Shown in pieces: positions 45,253 through 55,333 of a stretch of 64,000 nucleotides of DNA; the first letter of the stretch is position 1, and each line of letters begins with the position of its first letter. The notes under the pieces were generated by a model. The model made no database searches, was not told the origin of the DNA, and saw only the letters and a list, made by a program, of their open reading frames with translations. Source of the stretch: Pyrinomonadaceae bacterium (GTDB lineage Bacteria > Acidobacteriota > Blastocatellia > Pyrinomonadales > Pyrinomonadaceae); contig JAJTWY010000001.1 of the NCBI GenBank assembly GCA_021463165.1, positions 1 to 64,000 of the forward strand, written 5' to 3'. Position numbers and translations under genes: made by a program.

Positions 45253-45340
45253 AAATATGTTGTCAGTAAATTCTGCGGGAACAACACCCGCCTGACAAGA
45301 AAAGTGTGGCCGTGACAATTCAGCCCCGGCCATATTGAAG

Positions 45341-45382
45341 AAGCCCGACGTGAAGGGGAGAGCACGTCGGGCTTTCTCATTT
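45341..45382. terminator. Terminator hairpin between convergent genes
   Basis: AAGCCCGACGTG and CACGTCGGGCTT form a perfect 12-bp stem with a 10-base loop, then TCTCATTT. It can end transcripts from both the glycine-zipper gene and the TonB receptor gene. Confidence 0.8.
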
Positions 45383-45398
45383 CCTGTTTACATTCAGA

Positions 45399-47570
45399 TC
45401 AAAACCGGATCTTGATCCCGCCGTTGAAAATACGCCCTTCGAGATGGGTGTAGATCTCGGCAAACTCGGGATCGTTGTGTGGAGGCAGCACAACCGGGCC
45501 GTATTTCCCCTGTCGGACGTCGGTCAGATTCTCGCCATTGATAAAGAGGCTGACCTTGCCAAAGGTCTTTTCACCAAAGAGCCCGAATTCGCCCGTCGCG
45601 CGTGTCAGCGAGCGGTCGTCCAGCACCTGGCGTCCGGCGAAGTAGAATTCGGCGCCGAATTTGTAATTTTCATGGTCCTCAAAGACCAGCGACGAATTGA
45701 CACGATGCCCCGGCAGCAGCGTTAGCCGACGGTCGCCAGCCAGGTATCCGGCCTTCGCATCGGTGAACGTGTAGCCGACAAAGAGCTTTGCGACACCGTA
45801 TCCGATGCGAACATTCGTTTCGAGACCCTTGCTGGTCACTGAGAAATTCGAGTTCTGGAACCGATAGACATTCGACGCGTCGGGCCGCAGGATTATTGGA
45901 TCCGTGATCTGCGTATAGAAGAACATATGATTAAGCGAAAATGAGAGCTTCTCGCCGAAGGTGTCGCGGTAGTTGACATCGAGCGTCCCACCGCGGCTGC
46001 GTTCGGCCTTGAGCGAATTGCCGACACCTGCGACGTCACGAAACAGGCGGGTTTCGGCGTCCTCGGTAAACATCGTCGGCGTTTTATATCCCAGGCCAAA
46101 ACCGACCCGCGACGTCAACTTCTCTGACAAGCGAAACAGCATGGAAACGCGCGGCAAGGCAAATGTGCCGTGATCTTTTGCGTGATCAAGACGAAAGCCG
46201 GCTTCGAGCGACACGCGGTCGGACAGATCGACCGTGTCCTGAACGAAAGCGCCGCCGTAAATGCGAGTCTCGTCCCGCGGCGAAAGCCCTCCGCTGATGC
46301 TTGTCTCATCAAACCGGTCAAAGACCGCGCTTGCCCCGACTACGACCGCGTGCTTGCCGTATAACTGCGAATACGAAACGTCAGAGAACGAATTGAACTG
46401 CTTGCCCTCGAACCGATAGTTCGGTGTCGAGATGTCTCGGTTGAAAACAGCAAAGCTCTGCTTGGCAACCAGACGCCCGCCGCCTTCAAACTCGTGATCC
46501 AGGCCGAACGTCGAGACGTTGCGTAATGACTTGTTCTGCTCAAAGTACGTGTGCATCGGGCCGGGCCGACCCCGCACGGCAAAGACGTCTCCGCCCGTTC
46601 GCTCTTGGTACGAGAATGAATTCCCGACCGTAAAAGTGGTCTTCGCCCCATAGAACACAACCTTGGGGCTGATGGTTGACGACCAGGTTCGCGGCAGCTC
46701 GGTAAACTCGTCGTCGTCAACGTCGTATTCCTTCTGATAGTTGAGCGAGCCGAGCAGGGTGTAGCCGACACGTCTGAATTTTTGTGAATTGAAAACGGAA
46801 GCGTCTGTTCCGAGGGCCGTTGTTTGATTCAGTAAGAGCGTTGTGACCGGCACATCTGACGGGTCTTTGGTGACAAAATTGACCACGCCTGCGATCGCGT
46901 CGCCGCCAAAGAGCGTTGCCGAAGGCCCCTTGATGACCTCGACCTGCTTCAGATCGAGCGGCGGTATCTCGAGTATCGAAAGGCTGCCCGAGAATCCTCC
47001 GTAAGCCGGAAACCCGTCTTTCAGGATCTGAGTATATCGTCCATCGAGGCCTTGAATTCGGACGCTCTGCGAATTCGACGTGGCCGAGGTTTGCTGCACC
47101 TGAATGCCTGTGCTCTCGTGCAAGACCATCGCGACATTCGCAGGCCGCATATTGATCTTTTCGTCGATCTCTTCCTCGTCGATGGCCTCGACCCGCGTAG
47201 GCTCGGCCTCGATCTCGCGGCCGGTCCGCGTGGATGTCACCGTTACCTCGCCGACCTCATTGTTGATCTCGAGAAAAACGATCCTCTCTGAAAGGTCGAC
47301 CAGCGGGAACACCAGCTTGAGTTCCGTTGCCGCATAACCGATCGACGAAACCTCTATAGTCTGAGCCCCGTCGGGGATATTGGCCAGTTCGACGCGGCCG
47401 TCTTTGTCGCTGGTGACGCTGATCTCGGTATTTTTTACGATAACTGTCGCATCGGCAATCGGCGACTTTGTGTCCTTGTTCTTGACTTGAAGCTTTACGG
47501 CATTGCCGCTCTGGGCAATCGCCGCTTGGGCCGCCATCAGGGCGACCAGAAATGAAATGATCCTAAACAT
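45399..47570 (-). CDS. TonB-dependent outer-membrane receptor
   Basis: 723 residues from the ATG at 47570, with AGGAG 7 bases upstream. Signal peptide MFRIISFLVALMAAQAAIAQ, a carboxypeptidase-regulatory-like domain (about 25-100: VKLQVKNKDTKSPIADATV), then the plug with VIKGPSATLFGGDAIAGVVN at about 210-230 and a 22-strand beta barrel ending IFNGGIKIRF with terminal Phe. These receptors import metal chelates, cobalamin or sugars using TonB energy. Architecture is the Bacteroidota kind. The small Cys-rich gene just upstream (47657-47980) suggests a metal ligand. Confidence 0.92.
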   Translation of the reverse strand: MFRIISFLVALMAAQAAIAQSGNAVKLQVKNKDTKSPIADATVIVKNTEISVTSDKDGRVELANIPDGAQTIEVSSIGYAATELKLVFPLVDLSERIVFLEINNEVGEVTVTSTRTGREIEAEPTRVEAIDEEEIDEKINMRPANVAMVLHESTGIQVQQTSATSNSQSVRIQGLDGRYTQILKDGFPAYGGFSGSLSILEIPPLDLKQVEVIKGPSATLFGGDAIAGVVNFVTKDPSDVPVTTLLLNQTTALGTDASVFNSQKFRRVGYTLLGSLNYQKEYDVDDDEFTELPRTWSSTISPKVVFYGAKTTFTVGNSFSYQERTGGDVFAVRGRPGPMHTYFEQNKSLRNVSTFGLDHEFEGGGRLVAKQSFAVFNRDISTPNYRFEGKQFNSFSDVSYSQLYGKHAVVVGASAVFDRFDETSISGGLSPRDETRIYGGAFVQDTVDLSDRVSLEAGFRLDHAKDHGTFALPRVSMLFRLSEKLTSRVGFGLGYKTPTMFTEDAETRLFRDVAGVGNSLKAERSRGGTLDVNYRDTFGEKLSFSLNHMFFYTQITDPIILRPDASNVYRFQNSNFSVTSKGLETNVRIGYGVAKLFVGYTFTDAKAGYLAGDRRLTLLPGHRVNSSLVFEDHENYKFGAEFYFAGRQVLDDRSLTRATGEFGLFGEKTFGKVSLFINGENLTDVRQGKYGPVVLPPHNDPEFAEIYTHLEGRIFNGGIKIRF

Positions 47571-47656
47571 TAAATTCTCCTGATAGAAAGCGGATAAAAC
47601 GTGCCCCGGACCTGAATATGGTTCCGGAACAAAAAGGCGCAACTATACTGTCATGT

Positions 47657-47980
47657 TCAGGCTTTTGGCGGTTGCCAGATGCTGGCAAGGGGGCAATCTG
47701 CGTAGGGATACTGATAGTCAGAAATATTTGTGGTTGAGGCGATAGAGGTTGTTGATCCCGAGATCGAAAACCCCATACGCCTTGATGCGACCGGCATACT
47801 GCAGCAGGAGCAGATGCAAAACGGCGAACAGTCGTCTGTTTCGGTTTCCCCGGGTGTCTCGATATGAGCAGAAGAACTGACGTTGTGGCCCAACGAATCG
47901 AATCTTGACAAAAAATCCTCACACGGCTGCACCGTGAGGAAGAGCATATACGCTATGAACAAGAACGTCAGCGACCGCAC
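47657..47980 (-). CDS. Small exported Cys-rich protein (DUF6660-like)
   Basis: 107 residues from a GTG at 47980. The opening (MRSLTFLFIAYMLFLTVQPC) is a signal-like segment ending at Cys20, and C51, C55, C57, C59, C60 lie in CSPFCICSCC. I recognise this layout from a small Bacteroidota family (DUF6660) often found beside TonB receptors and heavy-metal efflux genes, from memory and not from a search. Metal (copper or zinc) binding is likely but unproven. It lies 86 bp upstream of the TonB receptor gene in the same direction. Confidence 0.7.
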   Translation of the reverse strand: MRSLTFLFIAYMLFLTVQPCEDFLSRFDSLGHNVSSSAHIETPGETETDDCSPFCICSCCSMPVASRRMGFSISGSTTSIASTTNISDYQYPYADCPLASIWQPPKA

Positions 47981-48048
47981 GCCCCAATGCTCTCAAGTTG
48001 CACCGAAGTCGTCAAGTATCGCCAAACAACGGACGAAGCAACTGAGAC

Positions 48049-49572
48049 CTAAGGTTTGTCGGACCTTACCTGCCGGGCTTGTTTTACTAGCTGCCTCACT
48101 TCAGCCGCAAGCGTCGGGACGTGGAACGGGACGCCGCCAACGATCGTCCATTCTATCCCGCCGGTCTTCACTGCTTTTCCATCCTTGATCTCTTCGATGC
48201 CGAGCGGCGACAAAACCTTGAAATTCTCAAGTGGATTGCCGTTCACGACAATGAAGTCGGCTTTGTAACCGATGCGGATGCGGCCGAGCGAGTCTTCTTT
48301 GCCGAGTATCTTTGCCCCGTTCGAGGTCGCGTGCTGGATCACTTTCAATGGTTGGAAACCCGCTTCCTGGTGGAGTTCGAGTTCGCGGAGCAAGCCGAAG
48401 CCGTACATTTGGTAGATGAACCCGGCGTCCTCGCCCGTTCCGATCACGCCGCCCTTCATCTCAAAATCGTAAACGGCCTTCATCCAGATGCGGTAGTTTT
48501 CCTTCCAGAAGGTCTCGTCGGTCGTACTCCAGCCGATGAAGTACGAACCGTGGTTTGCAGGATTCGGCTTGAAATACTCCTCGAGGACCGGGTGCAAGTA
48601 TTCGGCGAACGCCGGATTGGTCTGCGCGCGTTGGAGGTCGCGTGACGCCTCGTAGATCACCAGCGTAGGGTCCCAGGCGACACCCGCCGCGACCATCGCG
48701 TCGAGGACCTTGTCGAGCCTTGCCGGGTCAGCCTCACGCCACAGCCGCCCGGCATATCTGAAGCGGTCAACCTCATTGTTATAGTTGTATGTTGCCGGAA
48801 AATTCTGGCGGCCCGACTCTATCGCGGCGTCCGGAATACCGTACCAATGCTCGATGGACGTGGTGCCGAATTTGGCATCGTCCCACGCGTTCGTCTCCTC
48901 GACACCCGTGTGGTGCATAACGCGCATACCCTGCTTTTTCGCCTCGTCCATCATCGCCGCCATCAGGTCGCGGTCGATGGTGTAGAGCTTTATGCCGTCG
49001 TATCCGGCTGCCTTTAGATCGCGGACACGCTGGCGAGCCAGTTCGGGCGTGTGCTGATTCGGGGCCGGATAACCGCCGTAAGGAAAAATGCGCGGCCCGA
49101 CGAGCGTCCCGGCGTTAATCTTGTTCCTGTATTCGAGAACCCTCGGATTTGCCCAGGCATCGCGGACGGTCGTGATGCCGCACATCAGCCACATTTTGGT
49201 CACATATTCAACCGGCATCGGCTTGCCGCCGCGCTCGTCCTGCGTGTGGCCGTGGAGGTTGATCAGCCCCGGCAGGACGTATTTGTCAGTTGCGTCGATG
49301 TCGAGATCTCCCTTCGCGGGCCGCCTTGCACGGCCCTCCTTGAGGGCAACCGGATCGATCGAAACTATCTCCTTGATCACGTCATTTTCGGTGACGATAT
49401 CGAACGGTCCCGCTGCCGGCTTGCCGCTGCCATCGACCATCATCGCTCCGCGGATGACGATTCGCTTGACGGGTTTGCCGGAGACCGACCCCGGACCAGG
49501 TTGCGCCAACAATGCGCTTGCGGATAGGACAAGAACGATCAGCAGACTGCTAACAATGCGGGTGGCCTTCAT
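48049..49572 (-). CDS. Secreted metal-dependent amidohydrolase
   Basis: 507 residues with a signal peptide (MKATRIVSSLLIVLVLSASA...). VIRGAMMVDGSGKPAAGP, PGLINLHGHTQDE (HxH metal motif intact), MHHTGVEETNAWDD, IEHWYGIPD, GTGEDAGFIYQM and HATSNGAKILGKEDSLGRI show an imidazolonepropionase-like/dipeptidase-like amidohydrolase. Unlike the one at 8292-9986, the HxH motif is present. Probably hydrolyses small amides or cyclic compounds in the periplasm. Divergent from mdh. Confidence 0.87.
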   Translation of the reverse strand: MKATRIVSSLLIVLVLSASALLAQPGPGSVSGKPVKRIVIRGAMMVDGSGKPAAGPFDIVTENDVIKEIVSIDPVALKEGRARRPAKGDLDIDATDKYVLPGLINLHGHTQDERGGKPMPVEYVTKMWLMCGITTVRDAWANPRVLEYRNKINAGTLVGPRIFPYGGYPAPNQHTPELARQRVRDLKAAGYDGIKLYTIDRDLMAAMMDEAKKQGMRVMHHTGVEETNAWDDAKFGTTSIEHWYGIPDAAIESGRQNFPATYNYNNEVDRFRYAGRLWREADPARLDKVLDAMVAAGVAWDPTLVIYEASRDLQRAQTNPAFAEYLHPVLEEYFKPNPANHGSYFIGWSTTDETFWKENYRIWMKAVYDFEMKGGVIGTGEDAGFIYQMYGFGLLRELELHQEAGFQPLKVIQHATSNGAKILGKEDSLGRIRIGYKADFIVVNGNPLENFKVLSPLGIEEIKDGKAVKTGGIEWTIVGGVPFHVPTLAAEVRQLVKQARQVRSDKP

Positions 49573-49639
49573 AGTCTTTTTGCTTCAGGTGTGCCAAAAT
49601 ATTAGTTTATTTTACACTCGTATATCAAAGGAAGGTTAA

Positions 49640-50578
<939 letters not shown>

Positions 50579-50611
50579 AGGCCGGCACGCTCCGCCTTTT
50601 TGCAATCGATA

Positions 50612-50644
50612 AAGCCCGCCCCGACTGGCGGGCTTCTTATCTCT
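50612..50644 (+). terminator. Intrinsic terminator after mdh
   Basis: AAGCCCGCC and GGCGGGCTT form a 9-bp perfect stem with a 6-base loop, followed by CTTATCTCT. Confidence 0.75.
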
Positions 50645-50662
50645 ATGGCGGCCAAGCTTCGA

Positions 50663-50989
50663 TCAGAATATCGACGCTTTCTGGGCGAACTTCTCCTTCA
50701 GGCTTCCGCAAACCAGTTCACAGAGTTCAAAGACCGTTTCGTCAGCGATGCGGTAATACACGGTATTGCCCTCCTGGCGACGGGCTATCAGGCCTTCGTC
50801 CTGGAGCAGTTTGAGGTGTTTGCTTACGTTGGGTTGGGTCGAATGGACCGCAGTCGTGATCGCGGTCACGCTCGATTCTCCATGTTCGAGAAACTGCAAG
50901 ATCTGCAGACGGATAGGTTCGGCAAGCACTCTGAACCTTCCTGCGACCAGGGCGAGGGCTTCGGCTGACATTTCCTGATGATTCATCAT
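50663..50989 (-). CDS. ArsR-family repressor of the persulfide operon
   Basis: 108 residues; starts at 50989 or 50986. FRVLAEPIRLQILQFLEHGE, then TQPNVSKHLKLLQDEGLIARRQEGNTVYYRI, is the ArsR winged helix. Two cysteines lie in FELCELVCGSL (C90 and C94) in the last helix; there is no Cys in the helix-2 position used by BigR/SqrR for a two-Cys sulfur sensor, so sensing may use C90/C94 alone. It is divergent from the rhodanese operon, and the dyad between them is its probable site. Confidence 0.9.
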   Translation of the reverse strand: MMNHQEMSAEALALVAGRFRVLAEPIRLQILQFLEHGESSVTAITTAVHSTQPNVSKHLKLLQDEGLIARRQEGNTVYYRIADETVFELCELVCGSLKEKFAQKASIF

Positions 50990-50996
50990 TCCTTGC

Positions 50997-51025
50997 TTGA
51001 CAATATAACCATATAGTTATATGCT
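50997..51025 (+). promoter_or_regulatory. Persulfide operon promoter with embedded ArsR operator
   Basis: TTGACA (50997-51002), 17 bp, TATGCT (51020-51025). The dyad ATATAAC-CATATA-GTTATAT (51003-51022) starts immediately after the -35 and runs into the -10, so a bound repressor would block RNA polymerase. A TATATT on the minus strand inside the same dyad may serve the arsR gene. Confidence 0.8.
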
Positions 51026-51072
51026 CACATATAAATCGAGTATATCGAGTAGATGAGGAGAAATCAAGAGAG

Positions 51073-51624
51073 ATGATCAAACAAACAACAGTGCACGAGA
51101 TCAACGAGCTGCTCGAGACCGGCGGCGAATGTCAGGTGATCGACGTTAGGGAGTTCTCGGAGTTTAACAGCGAACGGATCGCCGAAGCTCAGTTGATGCC
51201 GCTTTCAAATTTTGAGAAGCACGCCGACGAGATCGACCATTCGAAGCCCGTTTACCTGATGTGCCGTTCCGGCAATCGGGCAAAAACGGCGGCCGACAAG
51301 CTGGCGGCAAAAGGTTTTACTGACATTCACGTGATACAGGGTGGGATGACCGCATGGGCCGGAGCCGACCTGCCCATAATAAGAGGGGGATCTAAGGTAT
51401 GGTCGCTCGAGCGGCAGGTTCGTTTCACTGCTGGGCTGATCGTACTGGCGGGCGTACTGCTCAGTGTGTTCGTCTCGCCATATTTCATTGTGCTTTCGGG
51501 GTTTGTCGGTGCCGGGCTCATGTTCTCGGGGGTCACTGATACGTGCGGAATGGGAATGATCCTGGCGAGAATGCCCTGGAATAGGGCTCCATTGACGTGC
51601 GAAGCTCCCGCTCGGGCCAAATAA
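51073..51624 (+). CDS. Rhodanese with two-helix membrane domain (YgaP type)
   Basis: 183 residues. Residues 1-105 are a rhodanese domain with VIDVREFSEF and the active loop CRSGNR (C64); about 118-160 are two transmembrane helices of the DUF2892 domain (FTAGLIVLAGVLLSVFVSPYF and VLSGFVGAGLMFSG) followed by DTCGMG. It is the E. coli YgaP architecture, which carries persulfide sulfur at the membrane. First gene of the ArsR-controlled operon. Confidence 0.93.
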   Translation: MIKQTTVHEINELLETGGECQVIDVREFSEFNSERIAEAQLMPLSNFEKHADEIDHSKPVYLMCRSGNRAKTAADKLAAKGFTDIHVIQGGMTAWAGADLPIIRGGSKVWSLERQVRFTAGLIVLAGVLLSVFVSPYFIVLSGFVGAGLMFSGVTDTCGMGMILARMPWNRAPLTCEAPARAK

Positions 51625-51625
51625 G

Positions 51626-52393
51626 ATGTCAATGTCGCTGCTTTTCATCATCGGACTGTTGTTGAGTGCCGGCATCGGGCTTTCGCTGGGGCTGATCGGC
51701 GGCGGCGGATCGATACTGACCGTTCCGATACTGGTTTACCTTCTCGGCGTCGATCCGCACGAAGCGGTCCCAATGTCACTGGCCGTGGTCGGGGCGACGA
51801 GCGTTCTTGGTGCATATCTTCATTGGCGAAAGGACAACGTCGACCTTTCGACCGGACTGCTGTTTGGCGGCGCCGGGGTCGTCGGGGCATTTATCGGCTC
51901 ACCCCTTACGAAGCTGCTTTCGGCCGAGGCTTTGCTCCTTTTATTCGGGGTGTTGATGCTCGTCGTGGCGGTATCGATGCTGTGGCGACGCAAACACGCT
52001 ATCAGCGACGCGACGCACAAGCCTCATCCGGTTCAGGGCGTTCTGGCGGGTCTTGGTGTCGGGATACTGACCGGCTTTCTCGGAGTTGGCGGTGGATTCC
52101 TGATCGTTCCGGCTCTCGTGTTCTTCGGCGGCCAAGGTATGAAACGAGCGGTCGGCACATCGCTATTCGTTATTTTTCTGAACTGCGTTGCCGGGCTTGT
52201 CGCACATCTTGGCATCAACCACTTTGATTGGCCGCTTACGGCGAGTGTTATGGGGCTGGCTCTTGGCGGGGCCATCGTCGGCACGCTTTTATCACATCGC
52301 ATTGCGGCAGCACGCCTGCAGGGGATGTTCGCCCTGCTGGTCCTTGGGGTTGCCGTGTTCCTGATGATAAAGAACCATGCAGTCGTTTTCTAA
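51626..52393 (+). CDS. TauE/SafE (TSUP) family sulfur-oxyanion exporter
   Basis: 255 residues, about eight membrane helices. GLIGGGGSILTVPILVYLLG and GFLGVGGGFLIVPALVFFGG are the two TSUP repeats. Members export sulfite, sulfoacetate or thiosulfate. Starting one base after the rhodanese stop, it probably exports sulfite or thiosulfate made by the next enzyme. No signal peptide besides the first helix. Confidence 0.92.
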   Translation: MSMSLLFIIGLLLSAGIGLSLGLIGGGGSILTVPILVYLLGVDPHEAVPMSLAVVGATSVLGAYLHWRKDNVDLSTGLLFGGAGVVGAFIGSPLTKLLSAEALLLLFGVLMLVVAVSMLWRRKHAISDATHKPHPVQGVLAGLGVGILTGFLGVGGGFLIVPALVFFGGQGMKRAVGTSLFVIFLNCVAGLVAHLGINHFDWPLTASVMGLALGGAIVGTLLSHRIAAARLQGMFALLVLGVAVFLMIKNHAVVF

Positions 52394-52427
52394 CGAATTG
52401 ATAAGATAATAAGATCGGAGAAAAATT

Positions 52428-53819
52428 ATGTATTTCAAACAATTCTATCTCGGCTGTCTGTCGCACGCTTCGTATTACCTCGGCTCGGACGGCGAAGCGG
52501 CTGTCATCGATCCGCAGCGTGACGTGAACCAGTATATCGAACAGGCTGAGGCGAACGGCGAGACGATCAAGTACGTGATCGAGACGCATTCGCACGCCGA
52601 TTTTGTCAGCGGCCACGTGGAACTCGCAGAGAAGACCGGGGCTGAGATCGTGTATGGGCAGAAGGCAAATACCCGGTTCCCGACCCTGAAGATAAAAGAT
52701 GGCGATGAACTCTCGGTCGGAGCCGTAAGTTTGACGTTCCGAGAGACTCCCGGCCACACGCCGGAAGGTATCACTATCATCGCCCGCGACACGGCGGACC
52801 GTGAGGCTCCGCTCAAGGTTTTCACCGGAGATACACTTTTTATCGGTGATGTCGGTCGGCCGGACCTCGTCGGTTCTAAGGGTTTTACCGCCGAGCAGAT
52901 GGGCGGAATGCTCTACGATTCGCTTCACGATAAGATACTCACTCTGCCTGATGACGCCGAGGTCTATCCGGCTCACGGCGCCGGGTCATTGTGTGGGAAA
53001 TCGCTCTCAAAAGAGACCTGGTCAACCCTCGGGCAGCAAAGGAAATTCAACTATGCGCTTCAGCCGATGACGAAAGAAGAGTTCGTCAGGATCGTTGCGG
53101 CCGACCAGCCGGAGGTTCCGGCCTATTTTCCGAAAAGCGCCGCCAAGAACCTTGAAGGCTCGGCCCCGCTTGCCGAGATCGCCAAGCCGCGCGAACTCTC
53201 GACAGAAGAGATACTGGGCTTTGACGGCGTCGTGATCGACGTACGTCAGAACTCAGATTATGGTGCCGGACATGTGCCGAATTCGATAAACATTGGCCTC
53301 GGAGGTCAATTTGCGTCCTGGGCCGGAACCCTGATCCCAATCGGGACCCAGATAGCGATCGTCGCCGATAATGAAACTCAGGTCGAGGAGGCTGTAACCC
53401 GTCTTGCCCGCGTTGGGCACGAGACGGTTGGCGGAGCCGTCCTTTTTCATCGGTATTCGGGTGAGACAAAGACGGTCGAGCAGGTTTCTGTAAATGAGGT
53501 CGCAAACTTGGCCCGGACCGAAAAGCCCCTTCAATTCGTCGATGTTCGCCGGCCGGCCGAACACAACGCCGGACACGCCATTCGAACGGTCAATATTCCG
53601 CTCGACAAACTGGCGAATGACTTCGAACAGCTCGATCCAACGGCTCCGACCTACGTCATCTGCCAGGGCGGCTACCGATCGAGCATAGGCACCAGCATCC
53701 TTGAGAACGCAGGCTTCGCAAAGGTCTATAACGTCACAGGCGGAACCGCAAAATGGTTCGAAGAAGGATTGGAAACGGAAGCCTCAGCAACCGCGTGTGC
53801 AAGTACGCAAAGGGGATGA
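52428..53819 (+). CDS. MBL-fold persulfide dioxygenase with two rhodanese domains
   Basis: 463 residues. Residues 1-240 form the metallo-beta-lactamase domain with THSHADFVSGH (H54, H56, D58, H63), TPGHTPEG and VFTGDTLFIGDVGRPD, the persulfide-dioxygenase/BlhA/CstB layout. Two rhodanese domains follow: about 255-350 has no Cys at its active loop (VADNETQ), about 355-455 has CQGGYRS (active Cys). This is the CstB-like order, one dead and one live rhodanese. It should oxidise persulfide to sulfite or make thiosulfate in detoxification. Third gene of the operon. Confidence 0.93.
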   Translation: MYFKQFYLGCLSHASYYLGSDGEAAVIDPQRDVNQYIEQAEANGETIKYVIETHSHADFVSGHVELAEKTGAEIVYGQKANTRFPTLKIKDGDELSVGAVSLTFRETPGHTPEGITIIARDTADREAPLKVFTGDTLFIGDVGRPDLVGSKGFTAEQMGGMLYDSLHDKILTLPDDAEVYPAHGAGSLCGKSLSKETWSTLGQQRKFNYALQPMTKEEFVRIVAADQPEVPAYFPKSAAKNLEGSAPLAEIAKPRELSTEEILGFDGVVIDVRQNSDYGAGHVPNSINIGLGGQFASWAGTLIPIGTQIAIVADNETQVEEAVTRLARVGHETVGGAVLFHRYSGETKTVEQVSVNEVANLARTEKPLQFVDVRRPAEHNAGHAIRTVNIPLDKLANDFEQLDPTAPTYVICQGGYRSSIGTSILENAGFAKVYNVTGGTAKWFEEGLETEASATACASTQRG

Positions 53820-53820
53820 A

Positions 53821-54237
53821 ATGAAAGGAATCGCATTCATATTGCTCTCGGCGTTCTTATTCGGCTGCGGGACACAACCGAGCAAGATCGACTCGCCTCA
53901 GGTCGTGACGACAGCAGGGGTCAGCGAGATATCGCCCGCAGCCGCCAAGCCTGCCGTCGAAGCGGCGTATTCACAGTTTGTTGACGTCAGAAGCGTAGAA
54001 GAATACGATGCCGGACACGCCTACCGGGCTCGAAATATCCCGCTTGAGACACTCGCCTCGAACCTCGACAAGCTGGAGAAGAACGAACCGGTTTACATAA
54101 TCTGTCGAACCGACAATCGATCACGACAGGCCGCGAAAGTACTCGTCGAGGCCGGTTTTGCGCAGCCGATCGTCGTTACCGGTGGAACCGAAGCGTGGAA
54201 GGCAGCCGGGTACCCGATGGAAGTGCCTAAAAAATAG
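53821..54237 (+). CDS. Rhodanese lipoprotein
   Basis: 138 residues from the ATG at 53821, which has AGGGGA just upstream inside the previous 3' end. MKGIAFILLSAFLFGC with lipobox LFGC and C16 as the lipidated Cys; rhodanese domain about 45-138 with FVDVRSVEEYDAGHA and active loop CRTDNRS (C95). Located on the periplasmic side of a membrane, it could pass or capture sulfane sulfur. Last gene of the ArsR operon. Confidence 0.92.
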   Translation: MKGIAFILLSAFLFGCGTQPSKIDSPQVVTTAGVSEISPAAAKPAVEAAYSQFVDVRSVEEYDAGHAYRARNIPLETLASNLDKLEKNEPVYIICRTDNRSRQAAKVLVEAGFAQPIVVTGGTEAWKAAGYPMEVPKK

Positions 54238-54257
54238 GCACGTGTCAGAGTGCCTCG

Positions 54258-55193
54258 CTATACGTCGAGCACCCTGACCACCTCGACCGAACAATGGGCT
54301 CGGGCGGCGACGGCGGCAGATGTGCTGCCGATGAGAAAACGTTCGAGGCGGCTGCCGTAGGCATTTGCACCAACGAAGATCGAGTCGGCGCCCCATTTCT
54401 CGGCTTCTTCTACGATCAGGCTTTTCGGGTTGCCGTCGAGGATCTCGAGCGAAGCATCGAGCCCGGCCGACGCAAGTTTCTCCAACGCCGACTTGCCTGC
54501 GGCGGTGATCGCTTCGTTTGCCGCCTCGTTGATCTCGAGGACCGATTCCTGGACCATCGGCAGCACAGCGCCGACGCCGGTCGCGGCAACATCTTCAGTC
54601 ACAGCAACAAGCCGTACAACCGACCCTTCCGGCCATGTTCTCGCAGCAACGGCTTCGACCGCGCGCTGGGCGCCGAGCGATAGGTCAAACCCTATCACGA
54701 TCCGATTCGGACCTTTGTCCACTTCGACCTTGCCCCTTGCCACGCGAACCGAACAATGGGCCTCGGTCAATATCTTCTGCGAGATGCTGCCCAGGATCAG
54801 CCTGCCGACCGCCGAATAGCCGTGCGACCCGACAACGATCAACTCGGGCTTGAAGGCATCGGCACGCGAGATCACTTCCCATGCAGGCGAACCGTATGTG
54901 CCTTCGGCGGTGACCTTCCAGCCGGGCAATGCAACGCGGACCCTTGCGGCACCTCGTTCAGCCAGCTTTTGAGTCTCAGATACCAGGTTCTCAGCCTTCT
55001 CGCGAAAGTGAGCCGCGAGTTTCTCAACGTACGAGTTCTCGGGCATGTAATCAGGGTTGTCTTTCGGGGGCAGCCATGTCTCGGCTACCGAAATGACCAA
55101 CGCCTCACCCTCTGCGGGCAGGCCGGCCTGGGTCAGGTCATCGACGGCAGCCTCAGAGCATGGAGACCCATCGTAGGCAAATAGCAGCTTCAT
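54258..55193 (-). CDS. Universal stress protein with two Usp domains
   Basis: 311 residues. Usp domain 1 (about 1-150) opens with MKLLFAYDGSPCSEAAVDDL and has VVGSHGYSAVGRLILGS; domain 2 (about 160-311) has VIGFDLSLGAQRAVEAV and FVGANAYGSRLERFLIGSTS. Both keep the GxxG...G(S/T) nucleotide-binding pattern, so ATP binding is likely. Cytoplasmic. Convergent with the sulfur operon, 20 bp apart. Confidence 0.93.
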   Translation of the reverse strand: MKLLFAYDGSPCSEAAVDDLTQAGLPAEGEALVISVAETWLPPKDNPDYMPENSYVEKLAAHFREKAENLVSETQKLAERGAARVRVALPGWKVTAEGTYGSPAWEVISRADAFKPELIVVGSHGYSAVGRLILGSISQKILTEAHCSVRVARGKVEVDKGPNRIVIGFDLSLGAQRAVEAVAARTWPEGSVVRLVAVTEDVAATGVGAVLPMVQESVLEINEAANEAITAAGKSALEKLASAGLDASLEILDGNPKSLIVEEAEKWGADSIFVGANAYGSRLERFLIGSTSAAVAARAHCSVEVVRVLDV

Positions 55194-55333
55194 AGTGATT
55201 ACAGTTTAACCTGTCGGGCCGCCGAAATGAAGATGACGGGCAACGGCTGTCACACCTTTCACCGTAATAGAACATTCCGGTTCCAAACTGGAGAGATATC
55301 GCCACAAATTGTAAAATAGCTGAAACTAAGCAT

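Noticed and set aside
52580..52620. Apparent loss of a zinc ligand in the MBL domain (HSHADF and not HxHADH)
   Set aside because: HxHADF/Y is, as I recall it, normal in the persulfide dioxygenase/CstB branch, and H63 is available; not a sign of inactivity.
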